DNA of 64,000 bases from Negativicutes bacterium (GCA_009929605.1 SAAC01000001.1:27304-91303); one strand, 5' to 3'; shown: positions 53,280-62,500, counted from the first letter of the stretch. Notes: a model not told the origin generated them from the letters alone. Made by a program: numbers and translations.

Positions 53280-54209
53280 ATGCCATTAGTAACTACTAAA
53301 GAAATGTTCAAACAAGCGTATGACGGTGGCTACGCTATCGGTGCTTTCAACGTAAATAATATGGAAATCGTACAAGGTATCGTAGACGCTGCAAAAGAGG
53401 AAGAATCTCCTCTCATTTTGCAAGTATCTGCAGGTGCGCGTAAATATGCAAAACACATTTACCTCGTAAAATTGGTAGAAGCTGCATTAGAAGACAGCAA
53501 TTTACCAATCGCCCTTCACCTTGACCATGGTGATTCCTTCGAAATCTGTAAAGACTGCGTTGACGGCGGTTTCACATCCGTTATGATCGATGCATCCCAT
53601 CACGATTTCGACGAAAACGTAAAAATCACTAAACAAGTAGTTGAATATGCCCACGCTCATGGCGTTGTAGTAGAGGCTGAACTTGGCCGTTTGGCAGGCG
53701 TTGAAGACGACGTTAACGTTAGCGATGCTGACGCTCGTTTTACTGATCCAGAACAAGCTGCTGAATTCGTTGCATTAACAGGTGTAGATTCCTTGGCTAT
53801 CGCTATCGGTACAAGCCATGGCGCCTACAAATTCAAAGGTGACCCTTACCTAGATTTCGAACGTTTGGAAAAGGTTGGCAAATTATTACCTAACTTCCCT
53901 ATCGTATTGCATGGTGCATCCACAGTACTTCCTGAATTCGTTCAAAAATGTAATCAATTCGGTGGTAACATCCCTGGTGCTCAAGGCGTTCCAGAGGAAA
54001 TGCTTCGCCGTGCAGCGACAATGTCTGTATGTAAAATCAACATCGATACTGACCTTCGCTTGGCCATGACTGCTTCTGTTCGCGAATATTTAGCACAAAA
54101 CCCATCCGAATTCGACCCTCGTAAATACTTAGGACCTGCACGTGACGCTATTAAAGGCATGGTAGCTCACAAAATTAAAAACGTGCTAGGCTCCTCTCAT
54201 ACACTCTAA
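53280..54209 (+). CDS. fba: Class II fructose-bisphosphate aldolase
   Basis: Zinc-dependent cleavage/condensation of fructose 1,6-bisphosphate. The 309-residue protein has GAFNVNNMEIVQGI, ALHLDHGDSFE with the catalytic Asp and a zinc His, SVMIDASHHDFDENV, EAELGRLAG, GTSHGAYKF, VLHGASTV with another zinc His, and KINIDTDLRLAM. AAGGAGG fixes the ATG at 53280, 28 codons inside the open frame. Strong codon bias suggests high expression. In an organism that makes little use of sugars it would serve gluconeogenesis. Confidence 0.96.
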   Translation: MPLVTTKEMFKQAYDGGYAIGAFNVNNMEIVQGIVDAAKEEESPLILQVSAGARKYAKHIYLVKLVEAALEDSNLPIALHLDHGDSFEICKDCVDGGFTSVMIDASHHDFDENVKITKQVVEYAHAHGVVVEAELGRLAGVEDDVNVSDADARFTDPEQAAEFVALTGVDSLAIAIGTSHGAYKFKGDPYLDFERLEKVGKLLPNFPIVLHGASTVLPEFVQKCNQFGGNIPGAQGVPEEMLRRAATMSVCKINIDTDLRLAMTASVREYLAQNPSEFDPRKYLGPARDAIKGMVAHKIKNVLGSSHTL

Positions 54210-54213
54210 TATT

Positions 54214-55770
54214 ATGGCTAGTGGATTTTTAAAAGGAACGTTAATCTTAACCATTGCTGGTTTCGTGGTGAAAGCCATTGGCAGTATCAACTGGATTCTC
54301 CTCTCCCGTGTACTCGGCGGTGAGGGTATCGGGATTTACCAAATGGCTTTTCCGATTTATTTGTTCCTACTTCAAGTTTCAAGCGCAGGTGTGCCAATTG
54401 CCATTTCCATTTTGACTGCTGAACGTCTAGCGCTCTATGATTATACCGGTGCCAAACGAGTATTCACTCTATCCTTTTGGATGCTCACCGCCACAGGTTT
54501 AATCGCTAGTTTTGCCATGTATTTTGGTGCCGATTGGCTCATTAGTAGCGGCTATATCATCGATAGTCGTGCGTACTATTCCATCATTGCATTGGCGCCA
54601 GCCGTATTCTTCGTAACCTTGATTTCCTGCTTCCGTGGTTACATTCAAGGCTTTGAATTGATGACACCTACTGCAGTCAGTCAGATCGTAGAACAACTAT
54701 TACGCGTTGTGGTTATGCTCGGTGCCGCGTCCATGTTGATGCCCTACGGACTGGCAGCTGCCGCTGGTGGTGCCAGCCTTGGTGCTGGTGTTGGTGCCGT
54801 TGGGGCCCTCATCGTATTGCTCTACTACTATTGGAAACTACCGAAATCTCCTGAAAATGGTGAAAGCTACGATGGTATCCAAGAATCCTCTGGTACTATC
54901 CTCGGCCGACTCATTCGCCTAGCTGTGCCAATTTCTTTGGCAAGTATCATGCTCCCATTAGTAGCCAACCTCGACCTATTCATCGTTCCAAGACGATTGG
55001 AGGCCGCTGGTTTCTCTACGGGTGAGGCTACAGAGCTATTCGGTTATTTAACAGGTATGGCGGTGCCACTCATTAATTTGGCTACCATCATCACTGCAGC
55101 TTTGGCTACGAGCCTAGTGCCTTCTATCTCTCATGCCCTTGCCAAACATGACAAACAAGGTATCTTTAATCGTACTGCTGGCGCGATGCGCCTATCCTTT
55201 ATGGCCACCGTACCATTTTCTGTAATGCTTTACGTCTTAGCAGGACCAACTGTAACTTTGATTTACAATGCCCCAAAAGCAGAGGCAGCCACTCAAATCT
55301 TGGCCATCGCCATCTTCTTCCTCGGCATCCATCAAGTTACAACTGGTATTTTGCAAGGCCTTGGCAAACCAACACTGCCAGTTATTAACATGGGTATTGC
55401 TATGGTCATAAAGGTTATCTTGAACTGGAACCTCACCGCTATTCCTACATTAGGTATCGCCGGTGCCTCCTATGCTACCGTAGCCGATATTGGCTTTGCC
55501 GCATTACTCAACCTAATTTATATCAAAACCTATACAGGCTACTTCCTCGACTTCTCCATTTTATGGAAAAACGTAGTCAGTGCCACTATCATGGGCGTAC
55601 TCATCTATATGAGTTACCACACCCTTGCTGAAAGCCTCCCAATGGCTGTTAACTTTATTTTAACAGGCATCGAAGGCATCATCCTCTATGTGATGATTAT
55701 GGTTCTGTTGAAAGGACTGAATCGCCAAGATGGGGCTAGCATACCACTCATTGGTCGCTTCTTCCGCTAA
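54214..55770 (+). CDS. MOP-superfamily flippase (SpoVB/MurJ-like)
   Basis: A 518-residue polytopic protein with about 14 helices, starting MASGFLKGTLILTIAGFVVK, with the MATE/MVF-fold pattern (LLSRVLGGEGIGIYQMAFPIY, SSAGVPIAISIL, FRGYIQGFELMTPTAVSQIVEQ, FFLGIHQVTTGILQGLGKP). Relatives move lipid-linked cell-wall or polysaccharide precursors across the membrane. It starts 4 bases after the aldolase stop with no clear ribosome site, so translation is probably coupled. Its last codons carry one arm of a 20-bp inverted repeat shared with the next gene. Confidence 0.87.
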   Translation: MASGFLKGTLILTIAGFVVKAIGSINWILLSRVLGGEGIGIYQMAFPIYLFLLQVSSAGVPIAISILTAERLALYDYTGAKRVFTLSFWMLTATGLIASFAMYFGADWLISSGYIIDSRAYYSIIALAPAVFFVTLISCFRGYIQGFELMTPTAVSQIVEQLLRVVVMLGAASMLMPYGLAAAAGGASLGAGVGAVGALIVLLYYYWKLPKSPENGESYDGIQESSGTILGRLIRLAVPISLASIMLPLVANLDLFIVPRRLEAAGFSTGEATELFGYLTGMAVPLINLATIITAALATSLVPSISHALAKHDKQGIFNRTAGAMRLSFMATVPFSVMLYVLAGPTVTLIYNAPKAEAATQILAIAIFFLGIHQVTTGILQGLGKPTLPVINMGIAMVIKVILNWNLTAIPTLGIAGASYATVADIGFAALLNLIYIKTYTGYFLDFSILWKNVVSATIMGVLIYMSYHTLAESLPMAVNFILTGIEGIILYVMIMVLLKGLNRQDGASIPLIGRFFR

Positions 55771-55894
55771 TAAGTAAAATCCCATACATACCTATCTCTT
55801 CGCTTCAAACGCTTCGCGTAAGGCGCTTATCAATAGGTATGTATGGGATTTTTTACGTTATATGCACAATGATGGCGACCAATGAGTGGTATGC
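55739..55894. repeat. 20-bp perfect inverted repeat joining two convergent gene ends
   Basis: GCATACCACTCATTGGTCGC at 55739-55758 (inside the flippase C-terminus) recurs inverted at 55875-55894 (inside the AEC transporter tail), flanking the shared terminator. Confidence 0.9.
55776..55854. terminator. Bidirectional terminator with 20-bp stem
   Basis: Perfect arms at 55776-55795 and 55833-55852 (AAATCCCATACATACCTAT type) with a 37-base structured loop and T runs on both strands. Confidence 0.8.
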
Positions 55895-56679
55895 GGCGCC
55901 AGAGGGATAACGTACTGTTTATTATCGTCATCCCCTTTCATACCCATAGGTGTTATGATGAATCGACCAAATAAACCACCTATAGTATCTTTATTAAGTC
56001 TAATACTGCTAAGGCCAGTATCACGGAGGACAATACCAATATAGACCAAAGACAAAGGCGTCACCATATTACCAAGATAATCAAGGGTTTTTGTAATGAT
56101 AGGTGCCACCGAAATAGAGAAGATCAATACGATTATGGCAATAATAAAACCAATCATAGGGGCGGTAATAATTTTTTTCCAACTAACGGCTACCCCAGGT
56201 TTTTTATCTTCATCTAATAATGGATCAGCATCAATAAAGAAAATTCCCACCATCCATAAAGACAACGTATTCATAATATAATACAGCAATAAAAATGGGA
56301 ACGACTCTTCTCCAAATAAAGCCATTTGCACGGGTAGACCAATAAATAAGCAATTATCATTTACTACCATATTAATAAAAGCGCCTTTTCTACCTTGCTG
56401 TATATTGAGAACTTTCATCAATATACAGGCCAGTACATAGCCAAGGATAAAACTAGCAAGTACGAATAGAAAACTTGCACGCAGAGACCAAATAGCCTCA
56501 ATGTCCAAATGATGAATAACAGATACGAAAATACCAGCAGGCAAAGCAATTTGTAAAATAAATTTAGATAAATTCCCACTGAATGTATCATTAAACATGC
56601 CACGGCCACGCAAAACATAACCTAGCGCAATTAGTACAAGTATAGGAAATATACTCTCAATAGACGATAACAATCCCAT
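55858..56679 (-). CDS. AEC (auxin efflux carrier) family transporter, C-terminally truncated
   Basis: A 273-residue membrane protein of the AEC family (malonate/amino acid-type carriers): IFPILVLIALGYVLRGRGMF at the start, ILQIALPAGIFVSVIHH, NDNCLFIGLPVQMALFGEE and PLSLVYIGIVLRDTGLSS. Family members are about 300-320 residues and end in two more helices. Here, after GLFGRFIITPM, the sequence turns polar (GMKGDDDNKQYVIPLAPHTT and so on) and stops. The tail includes 20 bp copied in inverse from the neighbouring gene. It is probably a broken transporter, though the frame is open. Confidence 0.8.
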   Translation of the reverse strand: MGLLSSIESIFPILVLIALGYVLRGRGMFNDTFSGNLSKFILQIALPAGIFVSVIHHLDIEAIWSLRASFLFVLASFILGYVLACILMKVLNIQQGRKGAFINMVVNDNCLFIGLPVQMALFGEESFPFLLLYYIMNTLSLWMVGIFFIDADPLLDEDKKPGVAVSWKKIITAPMIGFIIAIIVLIFSISVAPIITKTLDYLGNMVTPLSLVYIGIVLRDTGLSSIRLNKDTIGGLFGRFIITPMGMKGDDDNKQYVIPLAPHTTHWSPSLCI

Positions 56680-56680
56680 A

Positions 56681-58390
56681 TTATTTACTCCAATGTTGTT
56701 TTAGCACAGATGGATGTAAATTAGATACCGAATCAAGACCTTCACCACAAACGGCAGCGATAGTTTTCAACTGAGTCAATTGTTCCATTGTGTAGTATTC
56801 AGCATCGCCCATATTGTCGATATCTAAATAATTCTGGCAGCCTCGGCTAGCCTTAGCATTTGGCATATCTCCAGAAATGCGGGCCATAATAGATAACGAT
56901 GGATGCGCTGCTTGCCATTGGCGCACAGGCTCGATGGAGCCCATGCGAGTTTCGCCGACATAGGCATTTGTCACACCGTGCACATCACGGTCATAGGACA
57001 AAGCACTGACGATAATCACATCAAATAATTTTATCACATCAATACTCATATCGTGAACAGATTGACGGACCGTCATCATCAACGGACGATGCTCTGGATC
57101 GAGTTGACCTGCGATAGTCACAATTTCATTGAAATATGGCGCATCCTCTTGCATCACAAATCCTGGTTCATGAATAAGACTCCAACCAATGATGGACGGA
57201 TGATTTTTATGGGCCTGCATCAAGGTCCGAATCATAGTGATATGTTGTGGTAAAATGCGTCCTCTAATATCACCGCGACTATAAAAGGAAATATGATTGG
57301 TTAGCTCACCGATAGATGTAACACCTAGACCAGCAGCCGGCAATTCATCTAGCACGAGTAATCCCATTTCGTCTGCCATCGTTAATAACAACTCTGGCAA
57401 CACATAGCCTCCTGTGTAAATACAATTACCACCAAGTGATAGTACACGTTGCAATTCACGACGTGCTACGACAGCATTCGACAATATGCCAGGAATATTC
57501 TCTATATCTAGCTTAACACCTTGTAAACGGATAGATTTACCATTCAAATTCCATACTCCATCTTGTAGCCCTACTTGGCGGATACCGATTGGTATAGAAT
57601 ATGTATCATGTTGTTTACCGAGACGACTCACATCAAAATCGACACGGTACATATAGCCGTCTCCAATACTCCACAAATGTGGATTTTCAAGAACAAGCTG
57701 ACCATTTCCACCTACGCCAGTGGCCACCACACGGCCATCCCGGTCCCGTAATATAGTCGTTACTAAACAATTCCCTTTGATACTTGCTACATAACTAATA
57801 ACGGCTTTATCAGCACACAATTCCTCAATGTGAAAGTTCACATCCAGCAATCGATTTTGTGGTGCCGTCGTCATATGCACAGTGCCACATAGTCCACTTG
57901 GTACGCGATAGGGTACAGCACTTACGCGTTGTTTTTGCCCATCCACACCTTCTACCAAGGTGCCACCGAGCATATCATAGGGAGCAATATCGTTATTAAC
58001 TTTCACAATAACGGTATTATCCTCACCATAATGTAGATGGCGAGTCACCTCGAATGAAGCTGGTACAAAGGCCCCTTCATGGCGCCCTACCTCTGTGCCA
58101 TTCACATATACAACGGCACGACGGCCAATATTTTCAAAATGAAGGTATACGAGCTCGCCTAACCATTCCTTTTGAATATACACATGGCGCTCGAACCACA
58201 TAGTACCTGTGTAGTTACGGTCGTGTAAATCTATAAAATTATCATGGACGTTAGAAGGAACGATGACCTGCATCCCTTTTGGTACAGATTTCTCCCAACT
58301 AGCGCCATCTTGGTCAAATTTAAAATGCCACGCCCCATCGAGCGATACCGAATGACGATAGGCATTTTGCAATGGATATATGAGATCCAT
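56681..58390 (-). CDS. Glycoside hydrolase family 2-like protein, catalytic site degenerate
   Basis: A 569-residue protein with GH2 architecture: an N-terminal jelly-roll (LDGAWHFKFDQDG, NYTGTMWFERHVYI, YVNGTEVGRHEGAF), an Ig-like middle domain and a TIM-barrel. The acid/base motif is nearly intact (NHPSIIGWSLIHEPG, Glu408, with Asn407 replaced by His). The nucleophile region, normally '[I/T]TE[Y/F]G', reads IMARISGDMP near 501-510, without Glu. The 'GxNxHE' segment reads GVKLDIENIPG. It is probably not a normal hydrolase. It abuts the AEC gene by one base. Confidence 0.82.
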   Translation of the reverse strand: MDLIYPLQNAYRHSVSLDGAWHFKFDQDGASWEKSVPKGMQVIVPSNVHDNFIDLHDRNYTGTMWFERHVYIQKEWLGELVYLHFENIGRRAVVYVNGTEVGRHEGAFVPASFEVTRHLHYGEDNTVIVKVNNDIAPYDMLGGTLVEGVDGQKQRVSAVPYRVPSGLCGTVHMTTAPQNRLLDVNFHIEELCADKAVISYVASIKGNCLVTTILRDRDGRVVATGVGGNGQLVLENPHLWSIGDGYMYRVDFDVSRLGKQHDTYSIPIGIRQVGLQDGVWNLNGKSIRLQGVKLDIENIPGILSNAVVARRELQRVLSLGGNCIYTGGYVLPELLLTMADEMGLLVLDELPAAGLGVTSIGELTNHISFYSRGDIRGRILPQHITMIRTLMQAHKNHPSIIGWSLIHEPGFVMQEDAPYFNEIVTIAGQLDPEHRPLMMTVRQSVHDMSIDVIKLFDVIIVSALSYDRDVHGVTNAYVGETRMGSIEPVRQWQAAHPSLSIMARISGDMPNAKASRGCQNYLDIDNMGDAEYYTMEQLTQLKTIAAVCGEGLDSVSNLHPSVLKQHWSK

Positions 58391-58554
58391 ATAATATCCT
58401 CCTTATGGTACTATTACTATCTTTCAGTATACATAAGAATGCAAGAAAAATAAAGAATTGAGCGCATATTTATGGGTATTTTCAACGTCCTCAAATATCA
58501 GTATAATAAAAACATGAACATTTAACTCGTAATTTATTGTGAAAGTAGGTTCCC

Positions 58555-59214
58555 ATGAAATATACTACCATCATTTTTGATTGTGACGGCACATTATTAG
58601 ATACCCTAACGGATTTAAAAAACGCTGTAAACCACGTATTAGCATCCCACGATTTTCCAGTGCGTTCCAATGCAGAGGTTAAACGTGCTCTTGGCAATGG
58701 CGTGGAACATCTCCTCCGTGAAAGCCTCCCCACATCTGTCACAGAAAACGAAATCCCTCCCCTCCTCTCAGAGTTCAAAGAATATTATGGCGAACATCTT
58801 CAAGATTTTACCTCCCCTTATGACGGCATTCTAAACGTTCTTGATGCACTTCGAGCTGAGGGCTATAAACTAGCTATCGTTTCTAATAAAATTCAAGAAG
58901 GCGTTACACCTTTGGCTAAGAATTATTTCGGTGATCGATTACCTGTTGCTATCGGCGAACGTCCTAATTTACAACGCAAACCAGCTCCTGATATGGTGTT
59001 ACAAGCTCTGAGAGAACTCGATTCCACCCAAGAAGAATCCGTCTATATTGGCGATTCCGAAGTAGACGTAGCCACAGCCCGCAATTCAAAACTCGAATGC
59101 ATTGGCGTCACTTGGGGGTTCCGTGAGGAATCTTTACACCAAGAATTAGGCGTGAAATATATTGCCCGAAAACCAGCAGATATTCTAGATATTATGAAAC
59201 TATTGAACCAATAG
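58555..59214 (+). CDS. HAD-family phosphatase, phosphoglycolate phosphatase-like
   Basis: A 219-residue HAD hydrolase: motif I IIFDCDGTLLDT with nucleophile Asp9, helical cap (about 15-80), motif II LAIVSNK, motif III Lys in LQRKPAPDM, motif IV YIGDSEVDVATA. The Gph/PGP subgroup fits best: a small alpha-helical cap and 'ALGNGVEHLL'. Phosphoglycolate is one plausible substrate; pyrophosphatase (PpaX-like) activity is another. Own promoter region and terminator. Confidence 0.87.
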   Translation: MKYTTIIFDCDGTLLDTLTDLKNAVNHVLASHDFPVRSNAEVKRALGNGVEHLLRESLPTSVTENEIPPLLSEFKEYYGEHLQDFTSPYDGILNVLDALRAEGYKLAIVSNKIQEGVTPLAKNYFGDRLPVAIGERPNLQRKPAPDMVLQALRELDSTQEESVYIGDSEVDVATARNSKLECIGVTWGFREESLHQELGVKYIARKPADILDIMKLLNQ

Positions 59215-59305
59215 TACGAGAAATATATAGTATCTGAACCACTCATCAAGGAGCAGTTCTTTTCTGTCATTATCAGTGTATAGTGCAGTAGTAATTCAGA
59301 GCATC

Positions 59306-59335
59306 AAAAAAGGAGCCCATAGGGCTCCTTTTTTA
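59306..59335. terminator. Bidirectional terminator between the HAD gene and rplT
   Basis: Perfect stem AAAAAAGGAGCCC / GGGCTCCTTTTTT with a 3-base loop. Confidence 0.9.
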
Positions 59336-59346
59336 TTCTATATTGA

Positions 59347-59697
59347 TTACGCGTTTTTTGCTACTTCAACAAGTTTAGCAAATGCTGCTGCATCATTTAC
59401 AGCAAGATCAGCTAACATTTTGCGGTTAACTTCTACGCCTGCTTTAGTCAAACCAGCGATGAAACGGCTGTAAGTCAAACCATTCATACGAGTTGCTGCA
59501 TTGATACGAGCAATCCATAATTTACGGAATTCGCGTTTTTTCGCACGACGGTCACGACGAGCATAGAATAATGCTTTCATTACAGTTTCGTTAGCTTTTT
59601 TAAACAAACGACTGCGTGTACCACGGTAACCTTTAGCTAATTTTAAGATTTTTTTATGACGTGCATGAGCTGTAACGCCCTTTTTCACTCTTGCCAT
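59347..59697 (-). CDS. rplT: 50S ribosomal protein L20
   Basis: A 116-residue basic ribosomal protein that binds 23S rRNA early in assembly. It begins [20 protein letters not shown] and has [17 protein letters not shown] and [17 protein letters not shown], diagnostic for L20. In many bacteria L20 also represses its own operon by binding mRNA. It is the last gene of infC-rpmI-rplT. Confidence 0.98.
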   Translation of the reverse strand: MARVKKGVTAHARHKKILKLAKGYRGTRSRLFKKANETVMKALFYARRDRRAKKREFRKLWIARINAATRMNGLTYSRFIAGLTKAGVEVNRKMLADLAVNDAAAFAKLVEVAKNA

Positions 59698-59727
59698 TGT
59701 AATTTCCTCCTGCTATTAATCGAATGC

Positions 59728-59925
59728 TTATGCGTATGGTAACATTTTTACAACACGTTTGTAGTCAGATTTGCTAACCAATGTTGCTTTACGAAGATTA
59801 CGTTTACGAGCTGGGGATTTTTTTTCAAGAATGTGGCTTTTGAAAGCTTTTGCACGCTTGAATTCACCAGTACCAGTAGCTACGAAACGTTTAGCCGCTG
59901 CGCGACGAGTTTTAATCTTTGGCAT
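59728..59925 (-). CDS. rpmI: 50S ribosomal protein L35
   Basis: A 65-residue basic protein starting [20 protein letters not shown] and ending [10 protein letters not shown], typical of L35. GGAGGA precedes the ATG at 59925; the frame extends six codons further without support. It lies between infC and rplT. Confidence 0.97.
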   Translation of the reverse strand: MPKIKTRRAAAKRFVATGTGEFKRAKAFKSHILEKKSPARKRNLRKATLVSKSDYKRVVKMLPYA

Positions 59926-59943
59926 AATTTGAATCCTCCTCAA

Positions 59944-60456
59944 TTATCCTTTGCTTGCTAAAATCATAGTCATATTTCTACCCTCAAGTTTCGCTGCTTT
60001 TTCAACAGTGGCACTTGCTTCCAATTCCTTGGCAAAACGGGTTAATACGTTAAGACCTAGTTCCGGATGGCTCAATTCACGGCCACGGAACATGATTGTA
60101 ACTTTTACTTTGTTGCCTTCACCTAAGAACTTAGTTGCGTTTTTCATTTTAACGTAAAAGTCATGATCCTCAATATGTGGACGAAGTTTTACTTCTTTCA
60201 AAGTAACAATCTTCTGCTTTTTCTTAGCTTCTTTTTCTCGTTTTTGCTGTTCATAACGATATTTACCAAAGTTCATAATACGACAAACTGGTGGTTTACC
60301 GTTAGGGGCAATCTCAACGAGATCAAGTTGTTTTTCTTCGGCTAATGCTAAAGCTTCGCGGGCTGACATAATACCGATTTGTTCGTTGTCAGGACCGACA
60401 ACACGAATTTCACGTGCACGAATTTCTTCGTTAATACGTGGTGTATCCTTGCTAAT
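59944..60456 (-). CDS. infC: Translation initiation factor IF-3, AUU start
   Basis: IF-3 binds the 30S subunit and checks start codons. The 170-residue protein starts (f)MSKDTPRINEEIRAREIRVV, with NGKPPVCRIMNFGKYRYEQQ, LKEVKLRPHIEDHD and a C-terminal GRNMTMILASKG. No ATG, GTG or TTG is suitably placed, but ATT at 60454-60456 lies 6 bases after GGAGGTGA and begins the conserved SKD sequence. AUU is the known autoregulatory start of infC in other bacteria: IF-3 itself discriminates against it. The longer open frame (ATG-like start at 60513) would translate through a terminator hairpin and is unlikely. Confidence 0.93.
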   Translation of the reverse strand: MSKDTPRINEEIRAREIRVVGPDNEQIGIMSAREALALAEEKQLDLVEIAPNGKPPVCRIMNFGKYRYEQQKREKEAKKKQKIVTLKEVKLRPHIEDHDFYVKMKNATKFLGEGNKVKVTIMFRGRELSHPELGLNVLTRFAKELEASATVEKAAKLEGRNMTMILASKG

Positions 60457-60473
60457 ACCATTCACCTCCAAGT

Positions 60474-60570
60474 GAAATAAAAAAAACGGACGACATAACG
60501 CCATCCGTAGCAAAGTTCACACTATTTAACCTATTATTTCTCGATACTAGGTGAGTGGCGGATGGCCTCT
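60474..60570 (-). promoter_or_regulatory. infC leader with L20-type attenuator
   Basis: Just before the infC ribosome site a hairpin (ACGGATG / CGTCCGT, 60486-60508) followed by eight T's forms a terminator. Upstream, GCCATCCG (60559-60566 read on the minus strand) is complementary to CGGATGGC in the terminator's 5' arm (60500-60507), giving an exclusive antiterminator. This matches the L20-controlled leader of Bacillus infC-rpmI-rplT. Confidence 0.72.
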
Positions 60571-60590
60571 TCTTTATTAGTTACTCAATT

Positions 60591-60619
60591 ATATTACCAA
60601 TAACTATGAATATTGTCAA
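60591..60619 (-). promoter_or_regulatory. Promoter of infC-rpmI-rplT
   Basis: Perfect TTGACA (60614-60619), 17-base spacer, TAATAT (60591-60596) on the minus strand, about 20 bases before the leader pairing element. The stretch from 60620 to 60960 is very AT-rich and shows no gene. Confidence 0.8.
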
Positions 60620-60983
60620 TACTTTTCTTATCTTACTCATACTATACAAATTGTGTACAAGATAATGTATATTATACAAGATCGACTCACCCTTACACAA
60701 TAGCTCCTACGGTTTTATTCTCGCCCCCAATTTATATACTTTCACTCTTATTACATTTCATTATAAGTCCTTCATAAAATAATCCATACCATTTTATTTG
60801 CTTTCTGTATAATTTTTCTACATATTAAAAATCTCTTTATGTTATACTAAAAGTGACCCAATATTTTTTTACTATTCTACAAAATATATTTGTGAATTGC
60901 GTGATTTTGCAATATGAAATCTTCGTAGGTACTCACATCTATATAGTAAAAAAGGAAAATTTGATAGGGTATGTATTATAATA

Positions 60984-60999
60984 TGTTACAAATGTAACA
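60984..60999. promoter_or_regulatory. Palindromic operator before the DASS transporter gene
   Basis: Perfect 7-2-7 palindrome TGTTACA-AA-TGTAACA, between a TATAAT-like box (60977-60982 region) and the ribosome site. It suggests a dimeric repressor, identity unknown. Confidence 0.5.
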
Positions 61000-61015
61000 G
61001 AAAGGTGGCATGTGT

Positions 61016-62500
61016 ATGTCTCAAGAAAAAGTTGCACCTTCCCGTACAAAGGTGCAAAATATCGGCCTAATCTTAGGGTTTCTTATACTCTTAGGTATTT
61101 TGGCCATTCCTACACCAGAAACACTATCTACTGGTGGTCACCGTATGATCGGTGTATTAGTGTTTGCTATTGTAATCTGGATGACCTCCGCCGTATCCTA
61201 TCCAGTAAGTGCAACTATGATTACAGCATTAACGGCGCTCCTACTCGGTTTCTCTCCTAATCCAGAGGCACCGGCCAAATTATTAGGTACTGGTAAAGCT
61301 TTAACAATGGCTATATCTGGCTATTCTTCTAATGCCATGATTCTCGTAGGCGCAGCAATGTTTATTTCTGTGGCGATGAGAAAAACAGGTCTCGATCGTC
61401 GTATTGCAATGGCTGTATTAAGCAAAGTTGGTACAAAGGTTAACCGTATTTATTTTGGTGTACTAGTAACTGGTCTTATCCTATCATTCTTTGTTCCTAG
61501 TGCTACTGCTCGTCTAGCCTGCTTAGCTCCAATCATTATTGGTATTACTGAAAGTTTAGGCATTCCACGTCGTAGCCAATTAGCAGCACTTCTTATGGTA
61601 GGGGCTACTCAAGCAGATACATTCTGGAATATCATGGTCCAAACGGCTGCTGCACAAAACTTAGTTGCTGTAGGCTTTATGAACTCACAACTAGGTCAAG
61701 CTGTAAGCTGGATTGACTGGCTAACTGCTGCTGCACCATATTCTATTTTAATGGTAATTATTTCCTACTTTCTATCTAAAATGCTTATTAAACCAGAATT
61801 TGATGAACTCGTTGGTGGTGATGAACAGCTTGCTAAAATGAAAGCTGAAATGGGCCCTATGAGCTTCGATGAAAAGAAATTGCTTGCTATTTCCGTAGCA
61901 TTGCTATTCTTCTGGTCTACAGGGGGAAAATTACACTCTATTGATACAACAACCACAACAATTGTGGCTATCGTACTGTTCTTCTTCCCGGGCATTGGCA
62001 TTATGGACTGGAAGTTCGCCCAATCTCGTATCGATTGGGGTTCTGTAGTCATGTTCGGTGCTGGTATTGGTTTAGGTTCTGTATTACTAAAAACAAAAGC
62101 CGCTACATGGTTAGCTAATGTATTCGTAACAGCCTTTTCCTTAGAAACAGCTTCCGTATTCTTATTAATTGCGATTATGTCTGCATTTTTAATTGTTGTT
62201 CATCTTGGTTTCGCTTCTGCTACAGCATTGTCCTCTGCTATGATTCCTATTGTAATCTCTATCGTTGTAGGCCATACAGCAGATGGTATGAATCCATTAG
62301 GTGTAACAATGTTAATGCAATACTCCATCTGTTTTGGTCTTGTACTCCCTGTTAACTCCCCACAAGGTATGTTATCCTATGGTACAGATACATACGATGT
62401 AAAAACATTCATGAAAACAGGTATTCCATTAACAATCATCGGTTATGTGTTATTCCTTGTATTTGCAGCAACATACTGGCATTGGATCGGATTATCCTAA
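61016..62500 (+). CDS. DASS/SLC13-family anion transporter
   Basis: A 494-residue, roughly 12-helix sodium- or exchange-coupled carrier for dicarboxylates or related anions. Visible features: two inverted halves each with a re-entrant hairpin, FFVPSATARLACLAPIIIGI in the first and LPVNSPQGMLSYGTDTYDVK in the second, the latter near the family's 'SNT/NSP' substrate loop. A membrane-poor segment (about 258-290) joins the halves. AAAGGTGG is spaced for the ATG at 61016 rather than 61010. In a lactate/dicarboxylate fermenter, transport of succinate, malate or citrate is plausible, but the substrate is not shown. Confidence 0.88.
   Translation: MSQEKVAPSRTKVQNIGLILGFLILLGILAIPTPETLSTGGHRMIGVLVFAIVIWMTSAVSYPVSATMITALTALLLGFSPNPEAPAKLLGTGKALTMAISGYSSNAMILVGAAMFISVAMRKTGLDRRIAMAVLSKVGTKVNRIYFGVLVTGLILSFFVPSATARLACLAPIIIGITESLGIPRRSQLAALLMVGATQADTFWNIMVQTAAAQNLVAVGFMNSQLGQAVSWIDWLTAAAPYSILMVIISYFLSKMLIKPEFDELVGGDEQLAKMKAEMGPMSFDEKKLLAISVALLFFWSTGGKLHSIDTTTTTIVAIVLFFFPGIGIMDWKFAQSRIDWGSVVMFGAGIGLGSVLLKTKAATWLANVFVTAFSLETASVFLLIAIMSAFLIVVHLGFASATALSSAMIPIVISIVVGHTADGMNPLGVTMLMQYSICFGLVLPVNSPQGMLSYGTDTYDVKTFMKTGIPLTIIGYVLFLVFAATYWHWIGLS

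Noticed and set aside
59944..60513. IF-3 starting at 60513
   Set aside because: The extra codons run through the attenuator hairpin and its T run, and the only strong ribosome site serves the AUU at 60456.
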